Shown here: positions 16,710 through 24,846 of the stretch, in pieces
How positions within the stretch are numbered: position 1 is the stretch's first letter
Layout: each line of letters starts with the position of its first letter
Assembly: GCA_963766605.1 (NCBI GenBank)
Contig: CAVYAT010000007.1
Coordinates: forward strand, 248,001-312,000
Length of the DNA: 64,000 nt
Direction: 5' to 3'
From: AC-49 sp963766605
Lineage (GTDB): Bacteria > Actinomycetota > Thermoleophilia > Solirubrobacterales > Solirubrobacteraceae
The notes under the pieces: generated by a model
Told to the model about the DNA's origin: nothing
Database searches by the model: none
Seen by the model: the letters and a program-made list of their open reading frames with translations, nothing else
Position numbers and translations under genes: made by a program

Positions 16710-17402
16710 CTAGAGCACCCAGATCGCCACGACGGCGTAGAAGCACGACGCCGCGAGGATGACCAGCAGGTGAAACAGCTCGTGGTAGCCGAACACGGTC
16801 GGCACCGGGTCGGGACGGCGCAGCGCGTAGATCACCGCGCCGGCGAGGTACAGCGCGCCCCCGAGTGCGATCACGCAGACCGCGACCACCCCGAGGCGGT
16901 CCAGCAGCTGTGGCACGGTCACGAGCGAGACCATGCCCAGCGCGACGTACAGGACCGCCATCAGCTCCTTCGGTGCGTCGACCCACAGCAGCTTGAGCAC
17001 CGCGCCCGCCACGACGCACGACCAGACCGCGATCAGAATCGCCGCTGCCAGCTCGCCGTGCAGCACGAGCAGCGCGAACGGCGTGTACGTGCCGGCGATC
17101 AGCACGAAGATCATCGTGTGGTCCAAGCGGCGCATCCAGCGCCGCGCCGAGGCCGTGCGCCAGTCGACGCGGTGGTACACGGCGCTCGTGCCGAGCAGCA
17201 GCGTGATGCTCAGCGCGTAGATCGCCATCGCGATCCGTGCGCGCGATCCGTCGGCGGCGATCAGCAGCAGCGCGCCGGTCAGGACGGAAACGACGGCCGC
17301 CCACTGGTGGAGCACGCCGCGCAGGCGCGGCTTGAGCATCGGCGGCGGGGGCAGCGCGGCGGCGTCGGGGCCGGTCACTCCCTCATGGTGACAAGTCGCC
17401 AT
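16710..17402 (-). CDS. Hemolysin III / adiponectin-receptor-like membrane protein
   Basis: Seven-helix membrane protein of the HlyIII/PAQR superfamily (230 residues). The family's metal-binding residues are present: Ser and His in SAVYHRVDW, Asp in RLDHTMIF, the GTYTP turn and the HELFHLL motif near the C-terminus. PAQR relatives act as ceramidase-like hydrolases; bacterial members are poorly characterised. The start could be the ATG at 17402 or GTG at 17378. The gene is divergent from the membrane protein at 17428, with only 25 bases between the starts, so the two promoters must overlap. Confidence 0.9.
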   Translation of the reverse strand: MATCHHEGVTGPDAAALPPPPMLKPRLRGVLHQWAAVVSVLTGALLLIAADGSRARIAMAIYALSITLLLGTSAVYHRVDWRTASARRWMRRLDHTMIFVLIAGTYTPFALLVLHGELAAAILIAVWSCVVAGAVLKLLWVDAPKELMAVLYVALGMVSLVTVPQLLDRLGVVAVCVIALGGALYLAGAVIYALRRPDPVPTVFGYHELFHLLVILAASCFYAVVAIWVL

Positions 17403-17415
17403 CCCGGACGCGCGC

Positions 17416-17427
17416 TACCGTCGCGGC
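17416..17427 (+). promoter_or_regulatory. Leaderless -10 of the membrane protein gene
   Basis: TACCGT followed by six bases and the GTG at 17428. Confidence 0.55.
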
Positions 17428-18072
17428 GTGCGCCGGCTCGAGACCGACGATCCGTTCTGGCCCGCCCAGTTGATGCTGGTGATCGCCATCGGCCTGTACT
17501 TCGCGCTGCCGGCCGAGCTGCGCGTCGGGCCGATCTGGATCATCCCGATCGCCGAAGCGGCACTGCTGGTCGGCCTGATCCTCGTCACGCCGGGCGAGGT
17601 CCGTGACAACCACCCGTGGCGGCGCACCGTCTCGATGACCCTGACCGCGCTCGTCGCGGCCGCCGACGTGGCGGCGCTCGTCCTGCTCGCCCACTACCTG
17701 CTCCACGGTCATCAGGCCAACGGCCGGGCGCTGCTCGGCGGCGGCATGATCATCTGGATCACGAGCGTGATCATCTTCGCGGTCTGGTACTGGGAGCTCG
17801 ACCGCGGCGGGCCGATCGCGCGGCGCCGCAACCCTGACGTCCAGCCCGACTTCTTCTTCCCCGCGATGGACCCCGACGTCCCGTCGTTCAAGGGCTGGGT
17901 GCCGAGCTTCCCCGACTACTTCTACGTCTCGGTGACCAACTCGACCGCGTTCAGCCCGACCGACACGATGCCGCTGACGATTCGCGCCAAGGGGCTGATG
18001 GGGATCCAGGGCATCGTCGCGCTCGTCACGCTCGGGCTGATCGTCGCGCGCGCGGTCAACATCCTCCACTGA
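17428..18072 (+). CDS. Membrane protein, DUF1345-like
   Basis: 214-residue protein with about five hydrophobic segments. The segment YFYVSVTNSTAFSPTDTMPLT near residue 170 resembles an ion-channel-like re-entrant pore and the YLSFTVG/TxSPTD region of DUF1345 proteins; I recognise this general type but cannot name a function. GTG at 17428 sits six bases after TACCGT. The stop codon TGA directly precedes a GACACT hexamer that lies six bases before the dehydrogenase start, so the next gene may have its own promoter. Confidence 0.7.
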   Translation: MRRLETDDPFWPAQLMLVIAIGLYFALPAELRVGPIWIIPIAEAALLVGLILVTPGEVRDNHPWRRTVSMTLTALVAAADVAALVLLAHYLLHGHQANGRALLGGGMIIWITSVIIFAVWYWELDRGGPIARRRNPDVQPDFFFPAMDPDVPSFKGWVPSFPDYFYVSVTNSTAFSPTDTMPLTIRAKGLMGIQGIVALVTLGLIVARAVNILH

Positions 18073-18084
18073 GACACTGTCGCG

Positions 18085-19104
18085 ATGCTCAGCGCCGCCT
18101 CCGATCTCGACCGTGCCGTCGCCGAGGGGTTCACCTGGCGCGACGGCGACCGCACGTACCGCTTCGGCCCCGGGGCGATCCTCGACGCGCCGCAGTTGCT
18201 GGGCAAGGACTACACACTGATCACGACCGCCCGGTCACGCGACGCGGCGCCCGCGCTCGTGGCCGGCGCGGCGCACGTCCACGAGCTGCCGCCCGGCTAC
18301 GTCGAGGACACGGCCGGCGACCTGCTGGACGCGGTCGGCGGCGAGCTGCTGGTCGCGCTCGGCGGCGGGCGCGTCGTCGACACGACGAAGGCGCTCGGCG
18401 CGGCGCTGGGAATCCGCGTCGCCGCGGTCCCGACGACGCTCAGCGCGGCCGAGATGACCTGGCTACACCGCCAGGCCCGCGGCGCCGACCCGTCGACGGG
18501 CAACGCGCACGCGAAGATCGTCATCAACGATCCGGCCTTGTCGGCCTCGCAGCCGCCCGACGAGCTCGCCGGCAGCGCCGGCAACTCGCTCGGCCACTCG
18601 GTCGACGGGGTCTGCACGACGATGGCCACCCCGGTACCCGTCTACGCGGCCCTGGCGGCGGCGCGGCTGCTCGCCACAGCGCTGCCCGACGGCGGCGGCG
18701 CGCCGGATCGCAGCGCGCTCGCCCTCGGCTCGCTGCTGTCCGGCTGGGCGATCAACTCGACCTGGTACGGGCTGCACCACGTGATGAGCCAGACGATGGT
18801 CCGCGGCGGGCGCATCGAGCACGGCCAGGCCAACTCGGCGCTGCTGCCCCACACCGCAGCGGCCCTGCGTACGCGGGCCCCCGATGCGGTGACACAGCTC
18901 GACGACGCGATCGGCGAGTCCGTCGAGGGCGTCGCGCGGCGCTTCGCCGCCCTGGCCGGCACGACCCACCTGCGCGAGCTCGGCGTGACCGAAGAACAGC
19001 TCGCCGGCTGCGCCCGGGCGGCGTCGCAGCGCCCCGAGCTCGACCTCACGCCGCCGCGGGCCGGCGAGCCCGAGCTGCTGGCGGTCTACGAGGCCGCCTG
19101 GTGA
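18085..19104 (+). CDS. Iron-containing-ADH superfamily, maleylacetate-reductase-like
   Basis: NAD(P)-dependent reductase of 339 residues. The dinucleotide motif is GGGRVVDTTKALG (near residue 93), followed by AVPTTLSAAEMT. In metal-dependent members the motif is D-x-x-x-H; here it is N-S-L-G-H (in GNSLGHSVDG), with the later His in YGLHHVMSQ and HGQANSALLPH retained. The Asp-to-Asn change matches maleylacetate reductases, which reduce maleylacetate to 3-oxoadipate in aromatic catabolism and are generally metal-independent. Dehydroquinate-synthase-like relatives are an alternative. The next gene overlaps by four bases (GTGA). Confidence 0.82.
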   Translation: MLSAASDLDRAVAEGFTWRDGDRTYRFGPGAILDAPQLLGKDYTLITTARSRDAAPALVAGAAHVHELPPGYVEDTAGDLLDAVGGELLVALGGGRVVDTTKALGAALGIRVAAVPTTLSAAEMTWLHRQARGADPSTGNAHAKIVINDPALSASQPPDELAGSAGNSLGHSVDGVCTTMATPVPVYAALAAARLLATALPDGGGAPDRSALALGSLLSGWAINSTWYGLHHVMSQTMVRGGRIEHGQANSALLPHTAAALRTRAPDAVTQLDDAIGESVEGVARRFAALAGTTHLRELGVTEEQLAGCARAASQRPELDLTPPRAGEPELLAVYEAAW

Positions 19105-19565
19105 AGGTCTCCGGCGAGGCCCGCGCGACGCTCGACGCGCCGCCGCAACAGGTCCTGGCGATGCTGACCGACTTCGCCGCCTACCCGCAGTGGTGGCCGG
19201 GTTGCCTGCGCGCCGACGTCGTCGGCGGCGACGCCCCCGCGCGCTACGACGTTGCGCTGGCGTTCGACACGCACACCCCGATCGGCAAGATCGACGTGAC
19301 GATGCGCTTCGACGTCGCGCCCGACGCCTCGGGCATCCGTCTCAGCACGCTCGCCGGGCCGCTGAAGGACGTCACCGGTGACGGCTGGACGCTGGCCGCG
19401 GCCGGCGACGGCGAGCAGACCGACGCGCGCTACCAGCTCGCCGGCGAGATGCAGACCGGTCTGCCGGGGTTCGTCGAGCACCCGTTCGCCGGCAAGGCGC
19501 AGCAGTTCCTGATCGACGCGCCGGTGGCCGCCCTGCGGCAACGCATCGCCGCGGGCGTACGCTGA
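19101..19565 (+). CDS. SRPBCC (START/polyketide-cyclase-like) protein
   Basis: 154-residue single-domain protein of the Bet v 1-like fold, which encloses a hydrophobic ligand pocket. The start (VSGEARATLDAPPQQVLAMLTDFAAYPQWWPG) is the typical SRPBCC beginning, with the AYPQWWP motif, and the C-terminal helix FLIDAPVAALRQRIAAG closes the pocket. It resembles CoxG or coenzyme Q-binding START proteins. It overlaps the dehydrogenase stop by four bases and is probably co-transcribed with it. The function is unknown. Its TGA stop shares a T with the -10 element of the next gene. Confidence 0.82.
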   Translation: MKVSGEARATLDAPPQQVLAMLTDFAAYPQWWPGCLRADVVGGDAPARYDVALAFDTHTPIGKIDVTMRFDVAPDASGIRLSTLAGPLKDVTGDGWTLAAAGDGEQTDARYQLAGEMQTGLPGFVEHPFAGKAQQFLIDAPVAALRQRIAAGVR

Positions 19566-19569
19566 CACC
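19558..19569 (+). promoter_or_regulatory. Leaderless -10 of the KdpD-like kinase gene
   Basis: TACGCT followed by six bases and ATG 19570. The last T is also the first base of the upstream TGA stop. Confidence 0.55.
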
Positions 19570-20979
19570 ATGGAAGGCCGGGGTCGTTCGCTGCTGCTGC
19601 GCGACCAGCGCCCGCCGCTGGCGCTGGGGGTGGTCGCGGCGATCGGGTCGGTCGCGCTCACCACGGCGCTCATCTACCCACTGAAGTCGGCCGCCCCGGC
19701 CGTGTCGCTCGGCGTCGTCTATCTCGTCGCGGTGCTGCTGGTGTCGGCGCTGTGGGGGCTGTGGCTCGGCGTGGTCACGGCGATCCTCAGCGGCGCGGCG
19801 TTCAACTTCTTTCACCTGCCGCCGACCGGGCACTTCACGATCGCCGACAACGGCAACTGGGTCGCGCTGGTCGCGTTCGTGCTCGTCGCCGTCGTCACCA
19901 GCAGCGTCGCCGACATCGCCCGCGCCCGCGCTCAGGAGGCCGAGCGCGGCCGCCGCGAGGCCGATCTGGCGGCGGCGCTGGCGCGCGCGCTGCTGGCTGC
20001 CGATGACACCGCCGCGGCACTCGGGCAGGCGTCCGATCGTGTCGGGGAGGCGCTCGGCGTCGCCGACGCTCAGCTCGTCCTGGGGGCTGCGGAGGGCGAC
20101 CGCCGCCGCGAGGCGGTCGCGCTGCGCCGGAGCGACGAGCAGATCGCGACGCTGCTGGTCCCGGCGCGGCTGGACCCGGAGGTCGCGCAGCGGATGCGCG
20201 AACACGTCGTGCCGTCGCTCGAGGCACTGATCGCGATCGCGCTCCAGCGCGACGCGATCCAGGACGAGGTCGTCCAGACCGCCGCCCTGCGCCGCAGCGA
20301 CGACCTCAAGACGGCGATCCTGCGCTCGGTCTCGCACGACCTTCGCACGCCGCTGACCGCAATGCTGACCGCCGGCCACGCGCTCGGATCGCCGTCACTG
20401 ACCGCGCAGGAGCGCAGCGAACTGAGCGCCGCGGTCGTGTTCGAGGGCGAACGGCTCTCGGTGCTCGTCGACAAGCTGCTCGATCTCAGCAAGCTGCAGT
20501 CGGGGCGGGCGCAACCGCGGCCCGAGTGGACGTCGCTCGACGAGGTGCTCGTCGCGGCAGCCGACTCGGCCGGCGTGGCCGGCGCGATGCGGATGCAGAT
20601 CGATCCCGGTCTGCCCGCGCTGCGGGCCGATGCCGCACAGCTCGAGCGGGCGTTCGCCAACGTGCTCGAGAACGCCGCCCGACACAGCGGCGGCCACCCG
20701 GTGTCGGTGCGCGCGCGCCACGTCGGCCCCCGGCTGCTGGTGCGCATCGTCGACCGCGGGCCGGGGATCGCCGAGCACGAGCGTGAGCGCGTGTTCGAGC
20801 CGTTTCACCGCTCACCCGGAGACGACCCGCGCCATAGCGGCGCCGGCCTCGGGCTCGCGATCGCGCGCGGCTTCATCGAGGCCAACGGCGGCTCGATCTG
20901 GATCGAGTCGCCGCCCGGGCAGGGAACGAGCTTCGTCGTCGCATTCCCGATCGAGGCCGAAGTCAAAGTCCCCGCGTGA
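19570..20979 (+). CDS. kdpD: KdpD C-terminal half: DUF4118 sensor histidine kinase
   Basis: 469-residue membrane kinase equal to the C-terminal half of classical KdpD. Residues 15-115 form the four-helix DUF4118 domain (LYLVAVLLVSALWGLWLG, FNFFHLPPTGHFTIAD). A GAF-like region follows, then HisKA with SVSHDLRTPLTAM and HATPase_c with NVLENAARHS, DRGPGI and GAGLGLAIARG. It lacks the N-terminal ATP-binding KdpD/UspA module, which is encoded separately at 26878. KdpD senses low potassium or osmotic stress and phosphorylates KdpE. It overlaps kdpE by four bases (GTGA). Confidence 0.92.
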   Translation: MEGRGRSLLLRDQRPPLALGVVAAIGSVALTTALIYPLKSAAPAVSLGVVYLVAVLLVSALWGLWLGVVTAILSGAAFNFFHLPPTGHFTIADNGNWVALVAFVLVAVVTSSVADIARARAQEAERGRREADLAAALARALLAADDTAAALGQASDRVGEALGVADAQLVLGAAEGDRRREAVALRRSDEQIATLLVPARLDPEVAQRMREHVVPSLEALIAIALQRDAIQDEVVQTAALRRSDDLKTAILRSVSHDLRTPLTAMLTAGHALGSPSLTAQERSELSAAVVFEGERLSVLVDKLLDLSKLQSGRAQPRPEWTSLDEVLVAAADSAGVAGAMRMQIDPGLPALRADAAQLERAFANVLENAARHSGGHPVSVRARHVGPRLLVRIVDRGPGIAEHERERVFEPFHRSPGDDPRHSGAGLGLAIARGFIEANGGSIWIESPPGQGTSFVVAFPIEAEVKVPA

Positions 20980-21668
20980 GCGACGACCGCCCCCGCATCC
21001 TCGTCGTCGACGACGAGCCACAGATCGTGCGCGCGCTCAAGGTGATCCTGCGCGACGGCGGCTACGAGGCGATCCCCGCCGAAACGGTCGAGGAGGCGCT
21101 CGACCGCGCTGCGGTGCGCCCGCCCGACGCCGCGATCATCGACCTCGTGCTGCCCGACGGCGACGGGATCGAGCTCTGCCGCCGCCTGCGCGAGTGGACG
21201 CAGATGCCGATCATCGTGCTGTCGGCGGTCGGCGAGGAGGACGCCAAGGTGCAGGCCCTCGCCGGCGGCGCCGACGATTACGTGACCAAGCCGTTCGGAC
21301 CGCGTGAGCTGCTTGCACGGCTCGCCGCCGCGCTGCGGCGCGCCGGCCCGGGCGCCGACGAGCCGGTGATCGAGGCCGAGGGCCTCCAGATCGACCTCGC
21401 GGCGCGGGTCGTGCGCCGCGACGGCCAAGAGGTGCACCTGACGCCGATCGAGTTCGAGCTGCTCAAGGCGCTGGCCCGCAACCGCGGCCGGCTGATGACC
21501 CACCGTTCCCTGCTCATCGACGTCTGGGGCCCCGGCTACGCCGACGACACCCAGGTCCTGCGCACGCACATCGCCAACCTGCGCCGCAAGATCGAACCGC
21601 ACGGAAACAGCGGCAGTCCGATGATCATCCGCACGGATCCGGGCGTCGGCTACCGCTTCGCTGCCTGA
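20976..21668 (+). CDS. kdpE: KdpE response regulator
   Basis: 230-residue OmpR-family regulator. The receiver shows the acidic pair in VVDDEP, phospho-Asp in AIIDLVLPDGDG, Ser in IVLSAVGEE (KdpE-typical) and Lys in YVTKPFG. The DNA-binding domain contains LTPIEFELLKALARNRGRLMTHRSLL and the ending RRKIEPHG...IRTDPGVGYRF, as in KdpE. It should activate the kdp genes immediately downstream; a TCTTCA direct repeat 13 bases after its stop is a candidate site. Confidence 0.95.
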   Translation: MSDDRPRILVVDDEPQIVRALKVILRDGGYEAIPAETVEEALDRAAVRPPDAAIIDLVLPDGDGIELCRRLREWTQMPIIVLSAVGEEDAKVQALAGGADDYVTKPFGPRELLARLAAALRRAGPGADEPVIEAEGLQIDLAARVVRRDGQEVHLTPIEFELLKALARNRGRLMTHRSLLIDVWGPGYADDTQVLRTHIANLRRKIEPHGNSGSPMIIRTDPGVGYRFAA

Positions 21669-21680
21669 CGTCGGGCGGCG

Positions 21681-21754
21681 TCTTCACACGATCTTCATCC
21701 TCGCGGCGCGCTTCTGCACGCGGCCTTGACGGGCCCGGACGCACCATGGATACA
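21681..21754 (+). promoter_or_regulatory. Candidate kdp promoter with KdpE-type direct repeat
   Basis: TCTTCA occurs at 21681-21686 and 21692-21697, an 11-base period typical of OmpR-family dimers. Downstream, TTGACG (21726-21731) and GATACA (21749-21754) are separated by 17 bases, a normal sigma-70 spacing. Transcription would start near 21761, slightly inside the hypothetical gene annotated at 21754, so either that start or this promoter needs adjustment. Confidence 0.5.
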
Positions 21755-22236
21755 TGGTTCTGTCTCAATCACGGCTCGCCGTCTCGACGCTGGTCCACCG
21801 GGCCTCGCTCGACGCCCGCCTCGCCGTCGGCGAGGACCCGCACGCGACGCCCGAGCTCCAGCGACGCGCCGGCCAGCTCTGCGATCTGAGCACGCGCCGC
21901 TCGATCGGCCGCGCCGTGCTCGCTGCGATCGACCGCGCGCAGCGCCGCGGTGTGCTGACCAGCGCGGTCCCGGTGTCGCCCGACGCGCTCGACGAGGCGC
22001 GCCCGGCGCTGGCCCAGATCGCGATCGCGCTGAGCAGCCCGGAGCCGGTCCGCCCCCAGGGCGTGGCCCAGGTCGTCAGGCTGCTGCGCCACGGCGGCAG
22101 CCCGCTGTACGCACACGACGACGACACGGCGGCGCTGTACTACAGCGCGCGCCGCGCCCTGCTGGCAATGCGCCCGTGCACGCCGTGCCCGGCCGTCGAG
22201 CTCGTCGAGCACGGTGTTCGCCAGGAGGCCCGCTGA
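21754..22236 (+). CDS. Hypothetical protein in the kdp locus
   Basis: Unrecognised soluble protein of 160 residues, rich in Ala and Arg, with no signal peptide or membrane segment. A CTPC pair near the C-terminus (MRPCTPCPAVELVE) could be a metal or redox motif. It lies between kdpE and the two tiny membrane genes, in the same direction, so it probably belongs to the kdp operon. The codon bias in third position is strongly GC like its neighbours, supporting that it is a real gene, but the ATG at 21754 overlaps the best promoter candidate. Confidence 0.6.
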   Translation: MVLSQSRLAVSTLVHRASLDARLAVGEDPHATPELQRRAGQLCDLSTRRSIGRAVLAAIDRAQRRGVLTSAVPVSPDALDEARPALAQIAIALSSPEPVRPQGVAQVVRLLRHGGSPLYAHDDDTAALYYSARRALLAMRPCTPCPAVELVEHGVRQEAR

Positions 22237-22238
22237 CC

Positions 22239-22319
22239 ATGGACGCGATCTCGATCGCCCTCGCCGTCGTGGTCTTCGCGTTGCTGTACGGCGCCATCAC
22301 GTTCCTGGACCGGGTATGA
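22239..22319 (+). CDS. 26-residue membrane microprotein before kdpF
   Basis: A tiny open frame (MDAISIALAVVVFALLYGAI, then TFLDRV) forming a single transmembrane helix with a short acidic-basic tail. AGGAGG lies eleven bases before the ATG, and its stop overlaps the kdpF start as ATGA, so translation is well supported. Similar short peptides precede kdpF in other actinobacteria as far as I recall. It may be an accessory helix of the KdpFABC complex, which is inference. Confidence 0.65.
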   Translation: MDAISIALAVVVFALLYGAITFLDRV

Positions 22320-22426
22320 GCGGCGTCCTCGCGGCGATCAGCGGCTCGAACCTCGTCGGGCTGATCGTCTCGATCCTGCTGTTCATCTACCTGCTCTACG
22401 CCCTGTTGCGTGGGGAGCGGTTCTAG
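22316..22426 (+). CDS. kdpF: KdpF-like small subunit of the K+ pump
   Basis: 36-residue single-helix peptide ending LLYALLRGERF, which matches the C-terminal pattern of KdpF (helix then LxxALxxxExF). KdpF is a lipid-like stabilising subunit at the KdpA surface in KdpFABC. The start overlaps the previous stop (ATGA) and its TAG stop immediately abuts the kdpA ATG. Confidence 0.85.
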   Translation: MSGVLAAISGSNLVGLIVSILLFIYLLYALLRGERF

Positions 22427-24193
22427 ATGGCCCAGGGCTGGCTGCAGATCGCCGTCTTCGCCGCAGTGGTCCTGGCCTGTGTGCCGCTCCTCGGCGGCTA
22501 CATGGCCCGCGTCTATACCGGCGAGCACGTGATGCTCGACCGCGTGCTCGGGCCGGTCGAGCGCGGGCTGTACCGGCTGATCGGCGTCGACCCCGCCCGC
22601 AAGCAGGACTGGAAGGCGTACGCCAAGAGCCTGATCTGGGTGTCGTTCGTCTTCTGGCTCGCGCTGTACCTGATCCTTCGCACCCAGACGCTGCACCCGT
22701 TCAATCCGCAGGGCTTCCACTCCGCGCCGTGGGACGTCACGTTCAACACGACGTCGTCGTTCCTGACCAACACGAACTGGCAGTACTACGGCGGCGAGAC
22801 GACGATGACCAACTTCAGCCAGATGGCGGGGCTGGCGGTCCAGAACTTCGTCTCGGCGGCGGTCGGCATCGTCGTCGTCATCGCGCTGATCCGCGGGATC
22901 GTCCACCGCGGCACCGAGCACGACGGCCCCCCGACCCTGGGCAACTTCTGGCAGGACCTCACGCGCACGATCCTCTACGTGCTGCTGCCGATCTCGATCG
23001 TCGGCGCCGTGGTCCTGATCTCCCAAGGGGCGATCCAGTCGTTCTCGCACTACCTCGACTTCACCGGCGTCGGCGGCAACTCGAGCACTCTGGCCCTTGG
23101 CCCCGTCGCCTCGCAGGAGGCGATCAAGGAGCTCGGGACCAACGGCGGCGGGTTCTTCAACGTCAACTCGGCGATGCCGTTCGAGAACCCGACCGGCTTC
23201 TCGAACTTCGTCGAGATGTTCCTGATCCTCTGCATCCCGACCTCGCTCACCTACACGTACGGGCGCATGGTCGGCAGCCGTCGGCAGGGCTGGGCGATCT
23301 TCGGCGCAATGGCGACGCTACTCGTCGTCGCGGTCGTCGTCGTTTACAACGCCGAACAGCACGGGACCGTCGCCCAGCACCGGGCCGGCGTCCACACGCA
23401 CCAAATCGCCGGCTCGACCGGGGGCAACCTCGAAGGCAAGGAGCAGCGGTTCGGAATCGCCAACTCGGGTCTGTTCGCCGCGGTCACGACCGTGACCTCG
23501 ACCGGCGCGGTCAACTCATCGTTCGAGTCGATGACCGGCATCGGCGGGCTCGTCCCGTTCGCCGACCTCAGCGCCTCGGAGACGATTTTCGGCGGTGTCG
23601 GCACCGGCCTGTACTCGATGCTGCTGATGGTCATCCTCGCCGTCTTCATCGGCGGGCTGATGGTCGGCCGCACGCCCGAGTACCTGGGCAAGAAGATCGA
23701 GGCCCGAGAGATCAAGCTGACCTCGATCGGGGTCCTGTTCACGCCGATCGCGGTGCTGATCGCCAGCGCGCTGGCGCTGGGCACGAAGTACGGCAAACCG
23801 TCGATCTACGCCTCTGGTCCCCAGGGCTTCTCCGAATCGCTGTACGCCTACCTGTCGCAGGCCAACAACAACGGCTCGGCGTTCGCGGGCTACACCGGAT
23901 TCGTGCAGCCCAACGCGGGCAGCCTCGGCTCGCACGGCGTGACGTTCGCCGACCTGATCGGCGGCCTGACGATGATGACGGCGCGCTACGTGCCGATCCT
24001 CGTCGTGCTCGCCGTCGCCGGCTCGCTGGCGACCAAGAGGGTCACGCCGGCCGGCCTCGGGACGATGCGCACCGACACGCCGACGTTCGTCGTGTTGCTG
24101 CTCGGCGTGGTCATCCTCATCGGCGCGTTGACGTTCTTCCCCGCCCTGCTGCTCGGACCGATCGTCCAGGGCCTGACGACGAGGGTCTTCTGA
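22427..24193 (+). CDS. kdpA: Potassium-transporting ATPase subunit A
   Basis: 588-residue potassium-selective channel subunit of the KdpFABC pump, in the superfamily of K+ transporters. About ten membrane helices and four selectivity-filter loops are present; recognisable ones are TNTNWQYYGGE, ELGTNGGGFFNVNSA, TSTGAVNSSFESM and QANNNGSAFAGY. Imports K+ at very low external concentration using ATP hydrolysed by KdpB. Length is typical. Its TGA overlaps the next ATG (TGATG), and the next gene is kdpC, not kdpB. Confidence 0.97.
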   Translation: MAQGWLQIAVFAAVVLACVPLLGGYMARVYTGEHVMLDRVLGPVERGLYRLIGVDPARKQDWKAYAKSLIWVSFVFWLALYLILRTQTLHPFNPQGFHSAPWDVTFNTTSSFLTNTNWQYYGGETTMTNFSQMAGLAVQNFVSAAVGIVVVIALIRGIVHRGTEHDGPPTLGNFWQDLTRTILYVLLPISIVGAVVLISQGAIQSFSHYLDFTGVGGNSSTLALGPVASQEAIKELGTNGGGFFNVNSAMPFENPTGFSNFVEMFLILCIPTSLTYTYGRMVGSRRQGWAIFGAMATLLVVAVVVVYNAEQHGTVAQHRAGVHTHQIAGSTGGNLEGKEQRFGIANSGLFAAVTTVTSTGAVNSSFESMTGIGGLVPFADLSASETIFGGVGTGLYSMLLMVILAVFIGGLMVGRTPEYLGKKIEAREIKLTSIGVLFTPIAVLIASALALGTKYGKPSIYASGPQGFSESLYAYLSQANNNGSAFAGYTGFVQPNAGSLGSHGVTFADLIGGLTMMTARYVPILVVLAVAGSLATKRVTPAGLGTMRTDTPTFVVLLLGVVILIGALTFFPALLLGPIVQGLTTRVF

Positions 24194-24846
24194 TGCGCCG
24201 CGAACTGTTCACCAGCATCCGTGCCGTTCTGGTTCTGACGGTCCTCTGCGGTCTGATCTACCCGTTCGCGGTCTGGGGCATCGGCCAGGTGGCATTCCAC
24301 GGCCGGGCCAACGGCTCCCAGATCCATGTCGGCGGCAAGCTCGTCGGCTCGCGCCTGATCGGCGAGGACTTCTCCCAGCCGGTGCTCGCAGCCGACGGCA
24401 AGCCCAAGAAGGACTCCGACGGCAACCCGATCACCGAGCCCAATCCCCACTACTTCCAGGAGCGCCCGTCCCAGGACTCGTATGACTCGGCGGCGACGTT
24501 CTTCTCCAACCGAGGGCCCAACTCCTCGGCCGCCGTCTACTTCTACAAGGACCAGCTCGCTTCGTATCTCGCGCTCGAGCGCCCGTACGTGCCCGGGCTG
24601 ACCGCCGCCCAGGTGCCGGTTGACGCTGTGACCACGTCGGCGTCGGGGGTCGACCCGCAGATCTCGGTCGCCAACGCCCGGATCCAGGCCCACCGCATCG
24701 CCGCGCAGCGCAAGCTGCCGCTCGTCACGGTGAACAAGCTGATCGACGAGAACACCGACGGCCGCTTCCTGGGCGTGCTCGGCGAGCCGGGCGTGAACGT
24801 CGTCGACCTCAACCTCGCTCTCGACCGCAAAGCGCCAGCGTCATGA
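24193..24846 (+). CDS. kdpC: Potassium-transporting ATPase subunit C
   Basis: 217-residue KdpC. One N-terminal transmembrane helix (VLVLTVLCGLIYPFAVWGIGQ) anchors an extracytoplasmic domain; GSRLIGEDFSQP and the NPHYFQERPSQDSYDSAATFFSNRGPNS region are the conserved KdpC signatures, and the C-terminal half carries VSVANARIQAHRIA-type residues. KdpC stabilises the complex and modulates ATP affinity. It sits between kdpA and kdpB, reversing the usual A-B-C order. Stop overlaps kdpB start (ATGA). Confidence 0.96.
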   Translation: MRRELFTSIRAVLVLTVLCGLIYPFAVWGIGQVAFHGRANGSQIHVGGKLVGSRLIGEDFSQPVLAADGKPKKDSDGNPITEPNPHYFQERPSQDSYDSAATFFSNRGPNSSAAVYFYKDQLASYLALERPYVPGLTAAQVPVDAVTTSASGVDPQISVANARIQAHRIAAQRKLPLVTVNKLIDENTDGRFLGVLGEPGVNVVDLNLALDRKAPAS

